Source: Nocardia tengchongensis (GTDB lineage: Bacteria; Actinomycetota; Actinomycetes; Mycobacteriales; Mycobacteriaceae). From it: a stretch of 64,000 nt of DNA. Of this stretch, positions 1-11,300 are shown piece after piece. A model generated the notes under the pieces. It was not told the origin of the DNA. It made no database searches and saw only the letters and a program-made list of their open reading frames with translations. Made by a program: the position numbers and the translations under genes. How positions within the stretch are numbered: position 1 is the stretch's first letter; each line of letters starts with the position of its first letter. Location of the stretch: assembly GCF_018362975.1 (NCBI RefSeq), contig NZ_CP074371.1:372001-436000 (forward strand), given 5' to 3'.

Positions 1-162
1 CGAATAGAACTATACAGAGCGGGGATTCGCCCGGCATAGCGAAGAGTTCACGAACTGGTGAACCACCCGGTGAACGCCGAGTATTCCGCAGGTTATCGAC
101 GGTCCATCGGATCAGGTTGTCACACTGTATATTTCATCCGGCTCAGGATAATTCATCGGACT

Positions 163-501
163 TCAGATCGGGCGCAACCAGCTGTCGGGCTCGCTTTCGT
201 ACTCCTGCTCCTCGACGTATTCCTGCCGGGTCACCTCCTCGGTGGTCGGCAGACCGGTCAGCGCCAGCAGTTCCGGGGCCAGCCCGGCCGCCTGCAACTG
301 GGCCCGGCGCTCGATACCGGCGCGGGCCGCGGATTGCCGGCACAGGCGCAGGATCTCGGCCGCCAGCAGTTCCGGATCCTCCCGCAGGCGATCGCGCTCC
401 ACCGAAATCGCCCGGGGCAGGCCCTGTTCGGTGGTGGTGACCACGATCGCGCCGGTGCGCGAGGACAGCGTGAACTCGGTCGGAAAATCGGATCCGGTCA
501 C
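163..501 (-). CDS. EspD/EspH-like ESX secretion-associated protein
   Basis: About 112 residues. The core (a beta-rich segment with TGAIVVTTTEQG, then a helix with LLAAEILRLCRQ, then LPTTEE and an acidic tail) lines up by eye with the mycobacterial EspD/EspH family, whose members stabilise or assist export of ESX-1 substrates. The start is chosen at GTG 501 rather than ATG 516: GGGAGG sits 8 nt upstream of the GTG, and the GTG overlaps the TGA of the preceding espG-like gene as GTGA, implying translational coupling. It is the last gene of the type VII effector locus. Family assignment is by motif and context only; a YbaB-like fold is the main alternative. Confidence 0.6.
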   Translation of the reverse strand: MTGSDFPTEFTLSSRTGAIVVTTTEQGLPRAISVERDRLREDPELLAAEILRLCRQSAARAGIERRAQLQAAGLAPELLALTGLPTTEEVTRQEYVEEQEYESEPDSWLRPI

Positions 502-1289
502 TGGTTTACCTCCCATTCGTCGGCCACGGCCAGCAGCACCTCGGCGATCAGCGTGTCCACGGCGGCGACCAGGCGACGGCGATCGGCGGGCACCGCCACC
601 GGCGGCAGATCGGCGGTGATCAGGTAGCGGCCGTCCGCCTCGAGGTCACGCCACTCCAGGTGATGACGGGTGATGCCGCGCGGGCCGAAACGCGAACGGC
701 CCTGCACCACATCGATGACACCCTGGGCGGACGCGAGGGCGGCCCGGAAATCCGCGGCACGGTCCACGATTCCGCCCTCCAGCGTTTCGTGCGCCGGGGA
801 CAGGCCGAAGCCGTAGTCGGTCGTCGCCGCGTCCTCCGACTCGGCCAGCACCACCTCGCGACCGTGCCCGGCCTCGACGTCGGGCAGCAGGCGCAGCACC
901 TGCTCGGCCAACTCCGAGGCCCAGAACTCGGTGATCGTGAATCTCGAGGTGTGCGTGGCCGTTTCGCCGGGCTGCTGCACCAGCAGATACCCGGCATCAC
1001 CGGAACGCACCCCGACGGCGCGAATACTCGACCCGCGCGACCGGCGACCGCGGCCGTCCCAGCCGCGCAACTCGACCTTCACATCGGGGGCGCGCAACAC
1101 GCGCAGCACCTCAGCCAGATCCGGATCCCGATCGCGCAGGCCGTCACGGGCACGAGTCCTGCTGTCCTGGAAAGCGCTCCACAGCGGCGCGCGGCTGGTG
1201 AAGAACAGCGGCTCGGGCAGCAGCTCCTCGCCGAGCTCCTCCCACAACACCAGGAACTCGACATCGGTGAACGACCACGACCGCAGCAT
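498..1289 (-). CDS. EspG-family type VII secretion chaperone (copy 2)
   Basis: 263 residues, the usual EspG length. EspG proteins are cytosolic chaperones that bind PPE partners of PE-PPE pairs and deliver them to the ESX machine. Supporting marks are the N-terminal WSFTDVEFLVLWEELG segment, central LLVQQPGET strand and C-terminal GPRG...LEWRDLEADGRY, which recurs almost unchanged in the second EspG at 31204-31998 (GPRG...LEWRDLPGDGRY). The start overlaps the stop of the upstream PPE-like gene (TGATG), so substrate and chaperone are coupled. The gene also overlaps the EspD-like gene downstream. Which substrate it serves is inferred from adjacency. Confidence 0.85.
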   Translation of the reverse strand: MLRSWSFTDVEFLVLWEELGEELLPEPLFFTSRAPLWSAFQDSRTRARDGLRDRDPDLAEVLRVLRAPDVKVELRGWDGRGRRSRGSSIRAVGVRSGDAGYLLVQQPGETATHTSRFTITEFWASELAEQVLRLLPDVEAGHGREVVLAESEDAATTDYGFGLSPAHETLEGGIVDRAADFRAALASAQGVIDVVQGRSRFGPRGITRHHLEWRDLEADGRYLITADLPPVAVPADRRRLVAAVDTLIAEVLLAVADEWEVNQ

Positions 1290-3139
1290 CAGCCCTCGAC
1301 CACTGGCTTGGCCACGATCGGCGCGGTGCCCATGGCCGCGTCCAGATGCTCACTGGAATCCAGGAACTCGGGCCGCTTGTGCTCCTTGCCGCCGGCGCCA
1401 CCGTGCCCGCCCGCGCCATGACCCATCGGGCCCATGCCGCCACCGCCCATGCCACCGGCAGCGGTGGGACCGGCCGCGATGCCCGCGCGAGCCACACCGC
1501 TCGCACTGACCTCCAGCGACTCCACCGCGGCACGCGGGAACAGGCGCGACGGCTCGGTCGGCTTGGCGGGACCGCCCCCACCGCCGCCACCGCCTCCGCC
1601 GCCACCGAGGCCCTTCTTCAGGTCCTCGAGGTTGGGCATGCCGGCCAGCGGCGAATCCTTCAGCTTGTCCTTCAGCTCCTGCTGTTGCTTCTTCTGCTGG
1701 TCGGTGCTCTGCAGGCTCGTCAGGCCCTGCATACCCTGCTGCAGTGCGCTCGACAGCTGTGACATGCCCTGGCTGGATTGGCCGCCGGTGTTCGAATTCG
1801 GGCTGGTGCCATTCGGATTCGTGCCATTGGGGTACGTGCCGTTGGGGTTGGTTCCGTTCGGGTTGGTCCCGTTGGGATTCGTGCCGTTCGGATTGGTCCC
1901 GTTGGGGTGGGTCCCATTCGGGTTGGTGCCGTTGGGATTGGTGCCGTTGGGGTTGAGCCCGTTCGGATTGATCCCGTTGGGATTCGTGCCGTTCGGATTG
2001 ATCCCGTTCGGGTTGATCTTGTTCTGGTTGAACGGCAGCGAGCCCGCACCGAACTTGTTCTGGGCTCCACCGTTGCCGTTGCCGTTCCCGTTGCCGCCGC
2101 CCATATCCGAGCGGCGGTCCGGAGCAGGCAGTTCGGGTTTGGGTGCGGTCGGGTCGGGCAGCTTGGGGACCGCCTGGCTCGCGGCAGTCAGACCGGGCAC
2201 ATACCAGTGCTGAAAGGCCAGCTGGGCGGCCTTGATCATGTTCTCCATGCGCTGGTAATGCTCGTAGTCGAAGTCGGTCGGCTTGTTCCGCGGCATCATC
2301 ACCTTGGTGTTCTCCAGCCAGCCCGACACATAGGTCAGGTTCGCCGCCATCGCACGCAGGTCGTCGGTGAGAGCGCTCGCCTGGGTCTTGAAGTCGTTGG
2401 CGGCGTCGACGGCGCCCTGCGCGCCGTCACCGGTCCAGGCCTTGTCGTCGACCATCTTGGTGAGCTGCTTGGTCAGCCCGTCGAAGCTCTTGTCGACCTT
2501 GTCCGCGATCGTGGTCCAGGTAGCGGCGAAATCGGCCACCAGTTGCGGGTTCATGCCTGCGCCCGCCTCGTAGAACCAGTCGAGATCATCGTGTCCGAAC
2601 GGGTTCTCCGGATCGATCGCCCCGTAATGCCCGCTCTCGTGGGCGATGTCGTACAGGCCCGGATTGCTCTTCCGGTCCTGGTCGAACCGTGGCGCGGAAT
2701 CACCGCCCAGATTGGGAACCGTGCCACCGGTCATGACCGGCACGACCGCGCCGCCGCCGGCCTCACGCTTCAACCGGTTGAACTTGGCCGCGGCGTCTTC
2801 CTCGTGCGCGTCGTAGGTCTTGTCGGCTTGAATCATGGTGTCGGCCATGGCATTCACCAGATCGATGTAGTGATCCATGATCGTGCCCAGTTGGCCGCCC
2901 TGATCATTGAAACGCGTCTCGAGAATCAAGATCTGTTCCAGCAGGCCGTTGTCGCTGAACCCCTTGTGCTTGGTGAGCAGCTCCTGATAACTCTTGGCGA
3001 ACGCCAGGGCATTCGCCGCGGCCGCAGCCAGTTTCGCGCCGTCGAGCGCCGCACCGTGACTCAGCTGGAGTATGTCCGCCTGGGCCTGCGGAACGAGCTT
3101 CAGCCAAGAATTGTTCGTGCTGCCGTCATCATTGCCCAC
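1289..3139 (-). CDS. PPE/WXG-like ESX substrate with NPNG repeats
   Basis: 616 residues, no signal peptide. Residues about 20-130 are an alpha-helical bundle. About residues 195-290 form a WXG100-like helical hairpin with WTGDGAQGAVDAANDF in the turn. The C-terminal half is low complexity: a G-N rich stretch, about 15 five-residue NPNG repeats, a run of glycines, then a tail HKRPEFL...PVVEG. That tail resembles the C terminus of the paralogue at 31995-34073 (PVVEP) and the P-V-[IV]-x-E ends of many actinobacterial ESX substrates. It precedes and is coupled to an espG gene. Export by an ESX system is inferred from the fold and the chaperone neighbour; the role outside the cell is unknown. Confidence 0.8.
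   Translation of the reverse strand: MGNDDGSTNNSWLKLVPQAQADILQLSHGAALDGAKLAAAAANALAFAKSYQELLTKHKGFSDNGLLEQILILETRFNDQGGQLGTIMDHYIDLVNAMADTMIQADKTYDAHEEDAAAKFNRLKREAGGGAVVPVMTGGTVPNLGGDSAPRFDQDRKSNPGLYDIAHESGHYGAIDPENPFGHDDLDWFYEAGAGMNPQLVADFAATWTTIADKVDKSFDGLTKQLTKMVDDKAWTGDGAQGAVDAANDFKTQASALTDDLRAMAANLTYVSGWLENTKVMMPRNKPTDFDYEHYQRMENMIKAAQLAFQHWYVPGLTAASQAVPKLPDPTAPKPELPAPDRRSDMGGGNGNGNGNGGAQNKFGAGSLPFNQNKINPNGINPNGTNPNGINPNGLNPNGTNPNGTNPNGTHPNGTNPNGTNPNGTNPNGTNPNGTYPNGTNPNGTSPNSNTGGQSSQGMSQLSSALQQGMQGLTSLQSTDQQKKQQQELKDKLKDSPLAGMPNLEDLKKGLGGGGGGGGGGGGPAKPTEPSRLFPRAAVESLEVSASGVARAGIAAGPTAAGGMGGGGMGPMGHGAGGHGGAGGKEHKRPEFLDSSEHLDAAMGTAPIVAKPVVEG
1795..2017 (-). repeat. 15-bp tandem repeats encoding [T/I/L]NPNG
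   Basis: About 15 contiguous five-codon units inside the PPE-like gene. Most read TNPNG, with I, L, H, Y and S variants. Third-codon positions vary between units, so the amino-acid pattern seems conserved rather than freshly produced by slippage. Confidence 0.9.
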
Positions 3140-3217
3140 GTCTCACTCCCAACTCGCGCGACATCCCGACGATAGAGCCCGACCACACCGATACTCCACT
3201 CGTCGGCCGCGATCCCA

Positions 3218-4851
3218 CTACGAATGCCGTTGGCGGAAACGCTGTTCGAACCCGGACAAGTACACCGACGGCGGAGTGCTGGAGGTGGCCGCCTCCACCA
3301 CACCGTCATCGGCGACATAGAAGAGCGCGCGATCCAGCACTACCTCCTCCGGCTCCACCGGAACGTACACCAGCCAGCCGACCGTAAGCCGGTCCGCGCG
3401 TAGCTGATCCGGCGGAAAAGCGGCCGGGTCGATGCCCTCGGTGGCGAGGTGATGGCGCACGATCTCCAAGGACTCGGACTGCGGAATCGGCTCCGGGCCC
3501 CGCCTTGCCACGCCCGCCAGCGCCAGCTGATAGTGCACGGCGTCCAGATCAGCGGCGTCGCCGAAGACTTCGTACAGCTGGGCGTGCGTGACATCGCGGC
3601 GCTGCGCGGCATCGACGAAACTCGTGACGGCCGAACGCAGTTCCTCCGAGGGGTGCTCGGTGAGCAGGTCGTAGATCACGTCGGCGACGGTGGCGGCGGT
3701 CCAGATGCCGGGCACCGCGACCGCCACATCGGCGGCCGACGGGGACTCGCCGCGGTACCAGCGGCCGCGCTCCCACCAGTAGCAGAAGCTGAGCAGGCCG
3801 CCGCCCGCGCGGGTGTTCAGCACCGGGTTCGCCACCCATTCGGGGGCGCCCGCGTACAGGCGGGGCAGCGGGGTCTTGCCGTTGTAGGCCACGTCCAGCT
3901 CCGGGGCGTTCCAGACGCCGCCGGACAGCACGGCGCGGCCGCCGGGCAGCTCGTACAGGGAGGAACCGGAGCGGCGGGAACCCTCGAACCAGCCGAAGGA
4001 CGGCAGCACCCGCGGGCCCCACTCCGAGCCGACCGCCACGAACGCGGCAGCGATGGCCGCCCAGCGCGACCACAGCAGCGGAAAGTCCGGGAAGTCGTCC
4101 TCGGAAACCACCGGGAGATAACCGGATTCGCGATCCGCCCGGGCCTGTGTCGCCGCCTGACGCGGGTGCGCGACTGGCGGTTGTCGTGGCCGACGTACGC
4201 CGCCAGCCAGACCGGGAGGGAATCGCGGGGGAAGGCGTCGAGATCGGCGAGGTACTCCTGCGGGGAGAACAGCTGATCGTCGGGGAAGGGGTCGTCGCCG
4301 TAATCGTGGTCGACGCTGAGCGCGCCCTCGGAGGTGAGGACCAATTCCAGTCGCCACCACGGGTCGCCGAGTTCGGCGGAGAGGCGGCGGTGGGTGGTTA
4401 CCAGGCTCATGATCGTGTCGGTCGAGGCCACCAGGGCTTTGCGCTGGTCGTCGTCGGAGTAGAGGATGCGCGAACGCTGGCCGGACGCGGCCAGCGCGAA
4501 CGCGGCCCGCACCCGGGTCCAGCCCTCCGGCGCCAACTCCTGCAGTTCGGCGGCTATGCGGTGGGCGAGGCGGCGGGCGCGCTCGGGGACGTCGAGTTCC
4601 TCGGCGGACAGGCTGAAGCCGACGTCGGGGCTGGATTCCGCCGGTGCGTCCGGGGTTTCGCGCCGGGCGGGGTCCTCGCCCAGCACCGCGGACAGCGGGT
4701 GGATCTCCGGGCCGTCGTATTCGGCGGCCTTGTCGGTGGAGAGATCGGGCGCCGCTGCGCCGGAATCGGGTGCAGCGGTCACCGATTCGGACTGCTGGGC
4801 GGATTCTGGTGTTCCGGAACTGTTTTCACTGAACTCGCGAGAAGCGGTCAC
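3218..4851 (-). CDS. Multidomain immunity-like protein (frame broken near 4.15 kb)
   Basis: About 545 residues if one missing base is restored between about 4140 and 4175; the upstream frame runs 4851-4150 and the downstream frame to 3218. Residues about 70-210 resemble the YezG/DUF600 immunity fold (helix LAHRIAAELQELAPEGW, a strand with PWWRLELVLTSEG, then DHDYGDDPF). A central domain with Trp/Gly-rich strands is not recognised. The last roughly 70 residues (GWLVYVPV...SVYLSGFEQRF) recall YrhB/Imm35-type immunity proteins, weakly. It lies downstream of the giant toxin, where immunity genes sit in polymorphic toxin loci. The start is GTG 4851, 12 nt after the preceding gene. The immunity role is inference. 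Confidence 0.6.
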
Positions 4852-4863
4852 GCGGAATCGTCG

Positions 4864-5145
4864 CTAACTGTCCGAGGCCGGCTTGCGCTCGGCGAACCTG
4901 CGCTCCAGCTCCGCGCGCCAGCGGGCGGCATTGCTGCCGTCGAGCTGACCGCCGAAGGAATCGCGGGCGGCGGTCACCAGGTCGTCCGGCACGTTCGGGT
5001 ACGCCTTGGCGATCGCCCACAGGGCATCCTCGGTCGGCGAATCCAGACCGGACGCGGTGCGCACGCCACGGCCCTCCAGCACATCGGCCAGGATCGCGTC
5101 GAAGTTCCGCCGCAGTTGTTCTTCGCTCGGGCGCTCACCGCGCAC
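4864..5145 (-). CDS. Small helical protein of unknown function
   Basis: About 93 residues, predicted mostly helical and charged, with no signal or membrane segment. The start is taken at GTG 5145 because AGGAGG lies 6 nt upstream; an ATG at 5160 overlaps that Shine-Dalgarno sequence and has no good site of its own. It sits between the toxin stop (5251) and the immunity-like gene (start 4851), in the same direction and probably the same transcript. The position would fit a second immunity factor or a toxin chaperone, but no family is recognised. Confidence 0.6.
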   Translation of the reverse strand: MRGERPSEEQLRRNFDAILADVLEGRGVRTASGLDSPTEDALWAIAKAYPNVPDDLVTAARDSFGGQLDGSNAARWRAELERRFAERKPASDS

Positions 5146-5250
5146 GTCGAACCTCCTCATCCGTTCCGAAAACCAACTGTCAGCATCACATATCGCGGGC
5201 AACCGTGCGGTTGCCGAAACCGTACAAATCGGCGAACACCTCACCGGCGA

Positions 5251-8200
5251 TCATCCGAAGATCCCCAGCCGGCGGGACGGATCCGACAGCACATCGCGGA
5301 TCAGCAGGCCCAGATCCGAGTCCACCGGCCGCTCGCTGTACCGCAGCTCACACCGCACATCGCTCGGACTGCCGATCAGCAGACGCACGAAGCCCCGCCC
5401 CGAACGCTCCCACAGCGCACCCGCCGCCAACCGATCCAGCTCGATCACCTGATCACCCGCCCGCAAGACCAACCCGGCCACCGGATCCCGATAGAAAACT
5501 ACCCGCAAACCATCCAGATCATCGAACACGCCCGCGGGCGCGCCGGTACCGACGGGCGCCGCGCTCAACTGCCCGGTCATCGGATCCATCAGGGCGTATT
5601 CCCCGAACCCGGAATGCGAACGCAGATAGATCTGCCCGCCCGACGCAGGCCGCCCCGACGCCCGCGGGAACCGGCTACCACCACGGGAATTGCCATTCCC
5701 ACTACCGCCACCCGCCGCTCCCTGCGGAGGCATCATCGGAGCCCCACCCGGGAAACCCTGCCCCGCACCGTTGCCGCCGTACGCACCCGCGCCGGACCCG
5801 GCCCAGAGCCCACCACCGTTCGCGCCGGAATCACCGCCACCCGACACCCCGCTACCGCCGGGCACCACTCCCGAGTTCGCGACATCCGCCGAATCCCCGA
5901 CCCACCGCGGCATATCCGGATGCGGTTGCTGAGCCGCCTCCGGCACACCCGACTGCACCGGCTGCTGAGATCCCAGCGCCTCCCTCAGCCACTGCGGCAG
6001 ATGCGATGAATCCGAGCGCACGGGCGCCTGCGCCGAGCCGGGATCCACCGGCAACTGCGGGCCACCGGGGAAGTTCGGTTGCTGCGAAACATGCTGACCA
6101 CCTGTGCTATTCGGCCAGTTTGGGTTGCCGATGTTGGACGGCAGGTGCGGCCACTGTGGCGGGGTCGGCAACTGCGGCATGCCCGGGATATGCGGCAGGT
6201 GTGGGGGCTCCGGCATGTTCGGAGGACCCGGAATATGCGGCGGAGTCGGCATATTCGGCGGGACCGGAATGTGCGGAGGCGTCGGCTGCTGCGGCGGAGT
6301 TGGGGTACTCGGCGGCTGCGACAGGTTCGGCGGTTGCGGAATATGCGGCGGTTGCGGCGCATTCGGCAGGGCAGGCACCTGCGGCGGCGTCGGCTGAGGC
6401 GGCGTCGGCTGCGGTTGGTGCGGCTGCGGAGGATTGTGGGGTGGGTTGGGGTCCGGGGGGAGGGTCCAGGGGGCGGGCTGCTCCGAGGGTTTCGGGGTGT
6501 AGTCGGGGAACTCGGGGTCGAACTGGTGCGGCACGAGGGGCAGGTGCGAGCGCCAGTTCGGGTTGTAGCGGAATTGGGCGTCGTCGGTCGAGGCGTCGCC
6601 GGAGCGGCCGCCATCGCCCGCATCCGGTTCCGAGGTCGAACCGGAACCCGATTCGTCCGGATCATCGCCGCCCGAATGCCCGGAACCGACATGCTCGCCG
6701 GTCCCGCCGGAACCACCGGACTCCCCCGCACTCGCGGGCTCGGAACCATCGCTCGCGCCGCCGGAATCACCCTGGCCCGGCTGCACGGCATCGCCCGATG
6801 CGCCAGACCCATCGGAATCACCTTTGCCTTCCGAAACCTTGGGCTCCTCCGCACCTTGGTGAGTCGGCTCCTCCACCGTGCCTTGGTGGCCCGGACCGGC
6901 AGATTCACCCGACTCCTCGGGCGCGGAGGTCCCGGGCGCACCTGAGTCGTCGGAGCCCTGCGGGGATTCGACTGGCGGCAGCTGGGAAGCGGTGTGCGAG
7001 TTGGGTTTTGCGGGAGTGGGTGCGTCGAGGCCGAGGGACGGGGTGGCCGTGGGGACGGCGGCCGGGCGTGTCGGGGGCTCGGGGGTGGGTGGGGTGGGGG
7101 GTGCTTCGGGGGCGGGGGACGGCGGGAGGTGGCGGATCGCGCGGGCGTCGGTGAGGGTGCCCTGGATGAGGACCTGGGAGAAGAGGTCGTCTAGGTCGTA
7201 GGTGGGTTTGAAGCGCCAGGTGGCGCCCTCGGGGGGTGCGCCGGTGCGCCATTCCATGATGAGGCCGTCGGTGCCGGCGAAATGGGCTGCGATGGTGGGG
7301 TTGCGGCTCCAGGAGGTGGCGTCGCTTTGGCTGCCGAGGTGGGAGGTGTGGCCGTTGTAGTCGAGATCCAGGTCGCCGCGGGCGGGGACGATGCCGCGCA
7401 GACCGTCGAGGTAGGCGGGGTTGACCGTGCCGTCCGGGAGCAGGCGCGGGACGCCGCGGTACAGCGGGGTGGCGTCGGGGCCGTCCGGCAGGTTGCCCTC
7501 GAACATGACTGCGCCGTCGACATCTGCGGGCGGTGTGGTCACCTCGGTGACGACCACCGCGGTCGGCGTCTCCGGTGGGGGCGGAGGGGTGAGGTCGTTG
7601 ACGTGGACGATGCCGTCGAAGTCGAGGGTCACGAGTTTCGCGACGAGTGGAAGGTCGCCCTCGACAATGACTTTCACGTTCTCCTCGCCGAGGACGGCCA
7701 GGGGGTCGGGGCTCGAGGAGACTACTACGACGATGTCGGGATCGCCGTGCACGATTCCGATGCCGGGCGCGCGCATCGATGCTCCGGTGGCGGCGAGGAT
7801 GTCCTTGACCGCCTCGTCGTAGACCGCTTGGAGGAGGGCCTTCGCCTCTCGCTCGGCCTGCGGGGCCACTCGGGTCGCCTCTTCGATTCGGAGGCGGAAA
7901 TCGGTCAACTCAGCGATCCGCTTGTCCGCGGCCTTCATCTGGGCCACCGCTTCGGCAGTGCCCATCCCCTCGGGCGTCATGCGGAGTTGTTCCTGGCGCT
8001 GCACCTCGGTTGCCAGCTGCGACAGCAGCAATTCCCGTAGTGGCTGCATCCGGTGCCGGTCCGGATCCGCCCCCAATTGCCGCGCGATCGCGTGCAGATC
8101 GCCGATTGCCAGATCATGCCGCTCGACCGCGTCGCGGGCCTGGGCCATCGCGCCGTCGGCCCAGGCCGCCGACCGTGGATCCGACCAGGTGTGAACGGTT

Positions 8201-8358
8201 CCCGGCCCGACGACCACCCAGTTCGATCCCGTCGGTGCGCCTGCGTTCTGCTCTGGCGCACCGTTCTGCCCCGGCGTGCTGCCGTTCTCGTGCTGCCCGG
8301 TCGACTCATCCGATCCCGAATGGGTTGTGGCGGTGGATGAATGCGTGGTCGGCGGCAC
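5251..8358 (-). CDS. Giant toxin, segment 6: ART-like domain, Pro-rich linker and C-terminal domain
   Basis: The coding frame from about 8,400-8,480 to the stop at 5251. An alpha-helical region is followed by an ART-like domain (about 7,130-7,480). Next come an acidic Gly/Ser linker and a long proline-rich stretch with PPHIPxPPNMP repeats (about 6,120-6,480), then a Gly/Asn-rich stretch. The final 120 residues ([17 protein letters not shown]...) are a compact beta-rich domain ending [10 protein letters not shown]. In polymorphic toxins the C terminus usually holds the warhead, but this last domain is not recognised. Confidence 0.7.
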   Translation of the reverse strand: MPPTTHSSTATTHSGSDESTGQHENGSTPGQNGAPEQNAGAPTGSNWVVVGPGTVHTWSDPRSAAWADGAMAQARDAVERHDLAIGDLHAIARQLGADPDRHRMQPLRELLLSQLATEVQRQEQLRMTPEGMGTAEAVAQMKAADKRIAELTDFRLRIEEATRVAPQAEREAKALLQAVYDEAVKDILAATGASMRAPGIGIVHGDPDIVVVVSSSPDPLAVLGEENVKVIVEGDLPLVAKLVTLDFDGIVHVNDLTPPPPPETPTAVVVTEVTTPPADVDGAVMFEGNLPDGPDATPLYRGVPRLLPDGTVNPAYLDGLRGIVPARGDLDLDYNGHTSHLGSQSDATSWSRNPTIAAHFAGTDGLIMEWRTGAPPEGATWRFKPTYDLDDLFSQVLIQGTLTDARAIRHLPPSPAPEAPPTPPTPEPPTRPAAVPTATPSLGLDAPTPAKPNSHTASQLPPVESPQGSDDSGAPGTSAPEESGESAGPGHQGTVEEPTHQGAEEPKVSEGKGDSDGSGASGDAVQPGQGDSGGASDGSEPASAGESGGSGGTGEHVGSGHSGGDDPDESGSGSTSEPDAGDGGRSGDASTDDAQFRYNPNWRSHLPLVPHQFDPEFPDYTPKPSEQPAPWTLPPDPNPPHNPPQPHQPQPTPPQPTPPQVPALPNAPQPPHIPQPPNLSQPPSTPTPPQQPTPPHIPVPPNMPTPPHIPGPPNMPEPPHLPHIPGMPQLPTPPQWPHLPSNIGNPNWPNSTGGQHVSQQPNFPGGPQLPVDPGSAQAPVRSDSSHLPQWLREALGSQQPVQSGVPEAAQQPHPDMPRWVGDSADVANSGVVPGGSGVSGGGDSGANGGGLWAGSGAGAYGGNGAGQGFPGGAPMMPPQGAAGGGSGNGNSRGGSRFPRASGRPASGGQIYLRSHSGFGEYALMDPMTGQLSAAPVGTGAPAGVFDDLDGLRVVFYRDPVAGLVLRAGDQVIELDRLAAGALWERSGRGFVRLLIGSPSDVRCELRYSERPVDSDLGLLIRDVLSDPSRRLGIFG

Positions 8359-11300
8359 CGGCTGGGCGCCGGATTCGGGCTGCTTGGCGGTGGTGGCCGG
8401 GTCGGTTCCGGGTTTGGTGGGGCCCGGGCGGGCGGGGGCGCCGCCGGTGGGGTCGTGGGTGGGGTGCCGGGACCGAGGCGCTTCGGGCCGCCGCCGGGTT
8501 CGCCTTCGCCGGGCTCGATGGCGCGCACCGGGTCGGGATAGTGGTTGTCGACCCAGTGGGCGATGGCTTCGGCGGCGTGGAAGGCCTCTGCAGCCGACTG
8601 GAGGCGGTCGAAGGCGCGGACCACGTCCTGGAGAGGGCCGCGCGCTTGGGTGAGGAGGTCGGTGATGGTGTCACGCAGGCGATTCGGAGCCAGTTCGGGT
8701 TCGGTGACGTCCAGGCCGGCGGTGCGGCGGAGGTCCTCGATAGCGGAGCGCAGTTCGTTGTGCGCCTCCTCGCGGGCACGCTGCGCGGCCGTCTGGGGCG
8801 TATCCGCGTCGGCGACCGCCGCATCGGCGATCCGGCGTTGCTCGGCTTCCCAGCGGGCAGCGCGGTCGGCGGCCGCATCGCGCCGGGCGGTGTCGCCCTG
8901 GGCCTCGGCGGCGGCGAGTTCGTGTCGGGCCTTGGCGAGTTCGCGCGCGGCAGCCTGTTCGGGTGTCTCGGCTGCGCGGGCCGCGGCGGCGGCGGCATCG
9001 GCCTCGGCGGTCCGGATGGCGGCCAGGAACTCCTCGGCCCGCTGGTAGCGGTGGACGGCGTCGCGCAGCGGAACCAGATCGTCGGTCCAGATGTCGTCCC
9101 AGGTCAACGGCATACGGGACAGCTGCTCGATCCGGTCGATGGCGTGGTCGATGCCCCGGGGTGCGGCCGGGTCGGTGGCGACCAGCGCCTCCAGGTCGGC
9201 GCGGGCGGACTCGGCTTCTCGCTGCCAGGCGTCGACAGGGGTCTCGCCGGGCTCCGCGGTCGCCTCCATGCCGCGCCGCAGTTCGGTCTCCAGGTCCCGC
9301 ACGCGGGCCTGGGCCCGATCGAATTCGCGTGCCGCCGTGGACAGATCGTTGACGCGTTGCTCGTTTCCGGGCAGCTCGCCGCCCTCGGCGCGGGCGCGGT
9401 TGGTGAGCCAGTCCTCGGTGCCGGGCAGACGATCGGGTGTCAGGTCGCTGTCGGTGAGCGGGCGGAACTCCCCACCGTCGCGCTCGCGCCACATGCGGCC
9501 CTTGGCGTAGTCGAGGCCTTCCTCGGCGATCTGCAGCTCATGGCGGGCCGCCGCGAGTTCGGGTCCGACCGTGCGCGGATCACGCGGCGGCGCTCCGGGT
9601 TCCGGCGGATTGGTCAGGTTGTGGTGTTCGGACGCGAGCTGCTCGAGCAGATCGATATTCGCCTCACGGGCCTGCAGGTCCGATCGCACGGAGTCGACCG
9701 CCTTGCTCAGCTCCTTGGGGGTGAGCCGCTCGTGCTTCTCGATCTTGCCGTCGCGGTAGGCCTCGTACACCTCGATGTAGCGGGCGCGGTGCACGACCCG
9801 GACCACTTCCGAAACCTGTTCGGCAGAAAGCAGTTTGGCCGGATCGGTCACGCTGTCGCGGTAGACCCGATACGCCGCGGCCATGTCGGTATTGGTGTCG
9901 TGCCGTGTCCGCAGGACCTCGCGCAGCTGGTCCGGACTCATCCGGTCGTGCAGCCGCTCCAGCCGCTCGGCGTAGAGCTTGACCGTCTTCTCGATGTCCT
10001 GCGGGTCGACGCCGAGCAGCCGCTGCCAGATCTCGCCCGCAGCCGTCGGAATGTCCAGCAGCAGCGGCTCACCCACGAGATCGCTGTCGAGCGCATCCAG
10101 CCGGACGGGCACCTTCGGATCGTGCACCGGTATGTCGCCGGTGACGGCGCGCGGATCCGTGCGCGGGTCGTAGCGCAGCCCGCCGTCCCGATGCGGATCG
10201 AGATCGGCCAGCGCTCCAATGTATTCGGTCAGCGCGTCGATCGCCTGCGCGCGCCGCTCGTCCGGCCGGAAGATCAGGTTCTCGAAGGCTTCGGCGACCG
10301 CGACCGGAGCGGTCGACTTCTTGTCGGGCTCGAACCCGACGATGTCGACCTTCTCCTCGTCCTTGACCGCCTCGAGCTTGTGCAGCTCCTCGGGATCGAC
10401 GCCGAGCTTGCTCACCAGCCGGTCGCGGGCGGCCAGCGCGGCGGACTCGTCGATGTTCTTGCGCAGCACATCCGCGTAGTTGACGAGGTCAGCGAACGCT
10501 TGGTGACGCCGCTCCCCCATCCGGATGCGGGTATCGGCGAACGCCTCGGCGAGCTTGCGCGGCGAGAGCTGCTCGGGGTCCAGGCCGAGCCGGTTGGCCA
10601 GATTGCCCAGCGCGCGGTCCAGGTCGTTGAAGGTGTCGATGGCATCCGACGTGCGGATGAAATCGGCCATGCCCTCGAGCTGTGCGTGGCGCAGGAGCAG
10701 GTCCTGCCGCAGACCCGCGATGGTCCGGTCGAGGTTCTGGCCCAGGTCCAGGTCGTAGATCGCCAGGCGGCCCGCCACCTGGTTGCGTTCTTTGCGCAGC
10801 TCGTCCGGATCGCGCGGCACGGCCGGTTCGGTGCTCGGCTCGGGGTGCGGGGCGACGACCGGCTCCGGCGTGGGTTGCACGAGCCGCCACGAGTCACCGC
10901 CCTCCGCACGCATCAGGGCCACCGGCACCGGGTGGCCGTCGACCTCCACGTCGTGGAAGCGCACGCTCGGCGGTTCGACGCGGTCGACCCTCACCCGGCC
11001 GTTGTCGTCGAGGCCGACATCGCGGTAATCCAGCCGCAGCTCACCGCGATTCAGCCGGCCGCGCAGGTCCGGGTGCGCGGCGAGCGCGTCCACCAGGTGG
11101 GTGTCGTGCTCGATGTCGCCGCGAATCACCACCAGGCGCTCCGGGCCGCCGCGCTCCCCCGGCAGCACCGCCAGGCCGTGTTCCCGGTCGAGCATGACGC
11201 CGCCGTTGGCGTTCACCCAGTCGCGGGCCGCCGCGTCGGAGACCTCGCGAACGCGCTCGTTGTAGTTGCCGTCCACGCCGAGGAAATGGTCAACCACAGC

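Noticed and set aside
1..162. Terminator at the end of the type VII locus
   Set aside because: Only short direct repeats (GGTGAAC) are present; no stable stem-loop was found.
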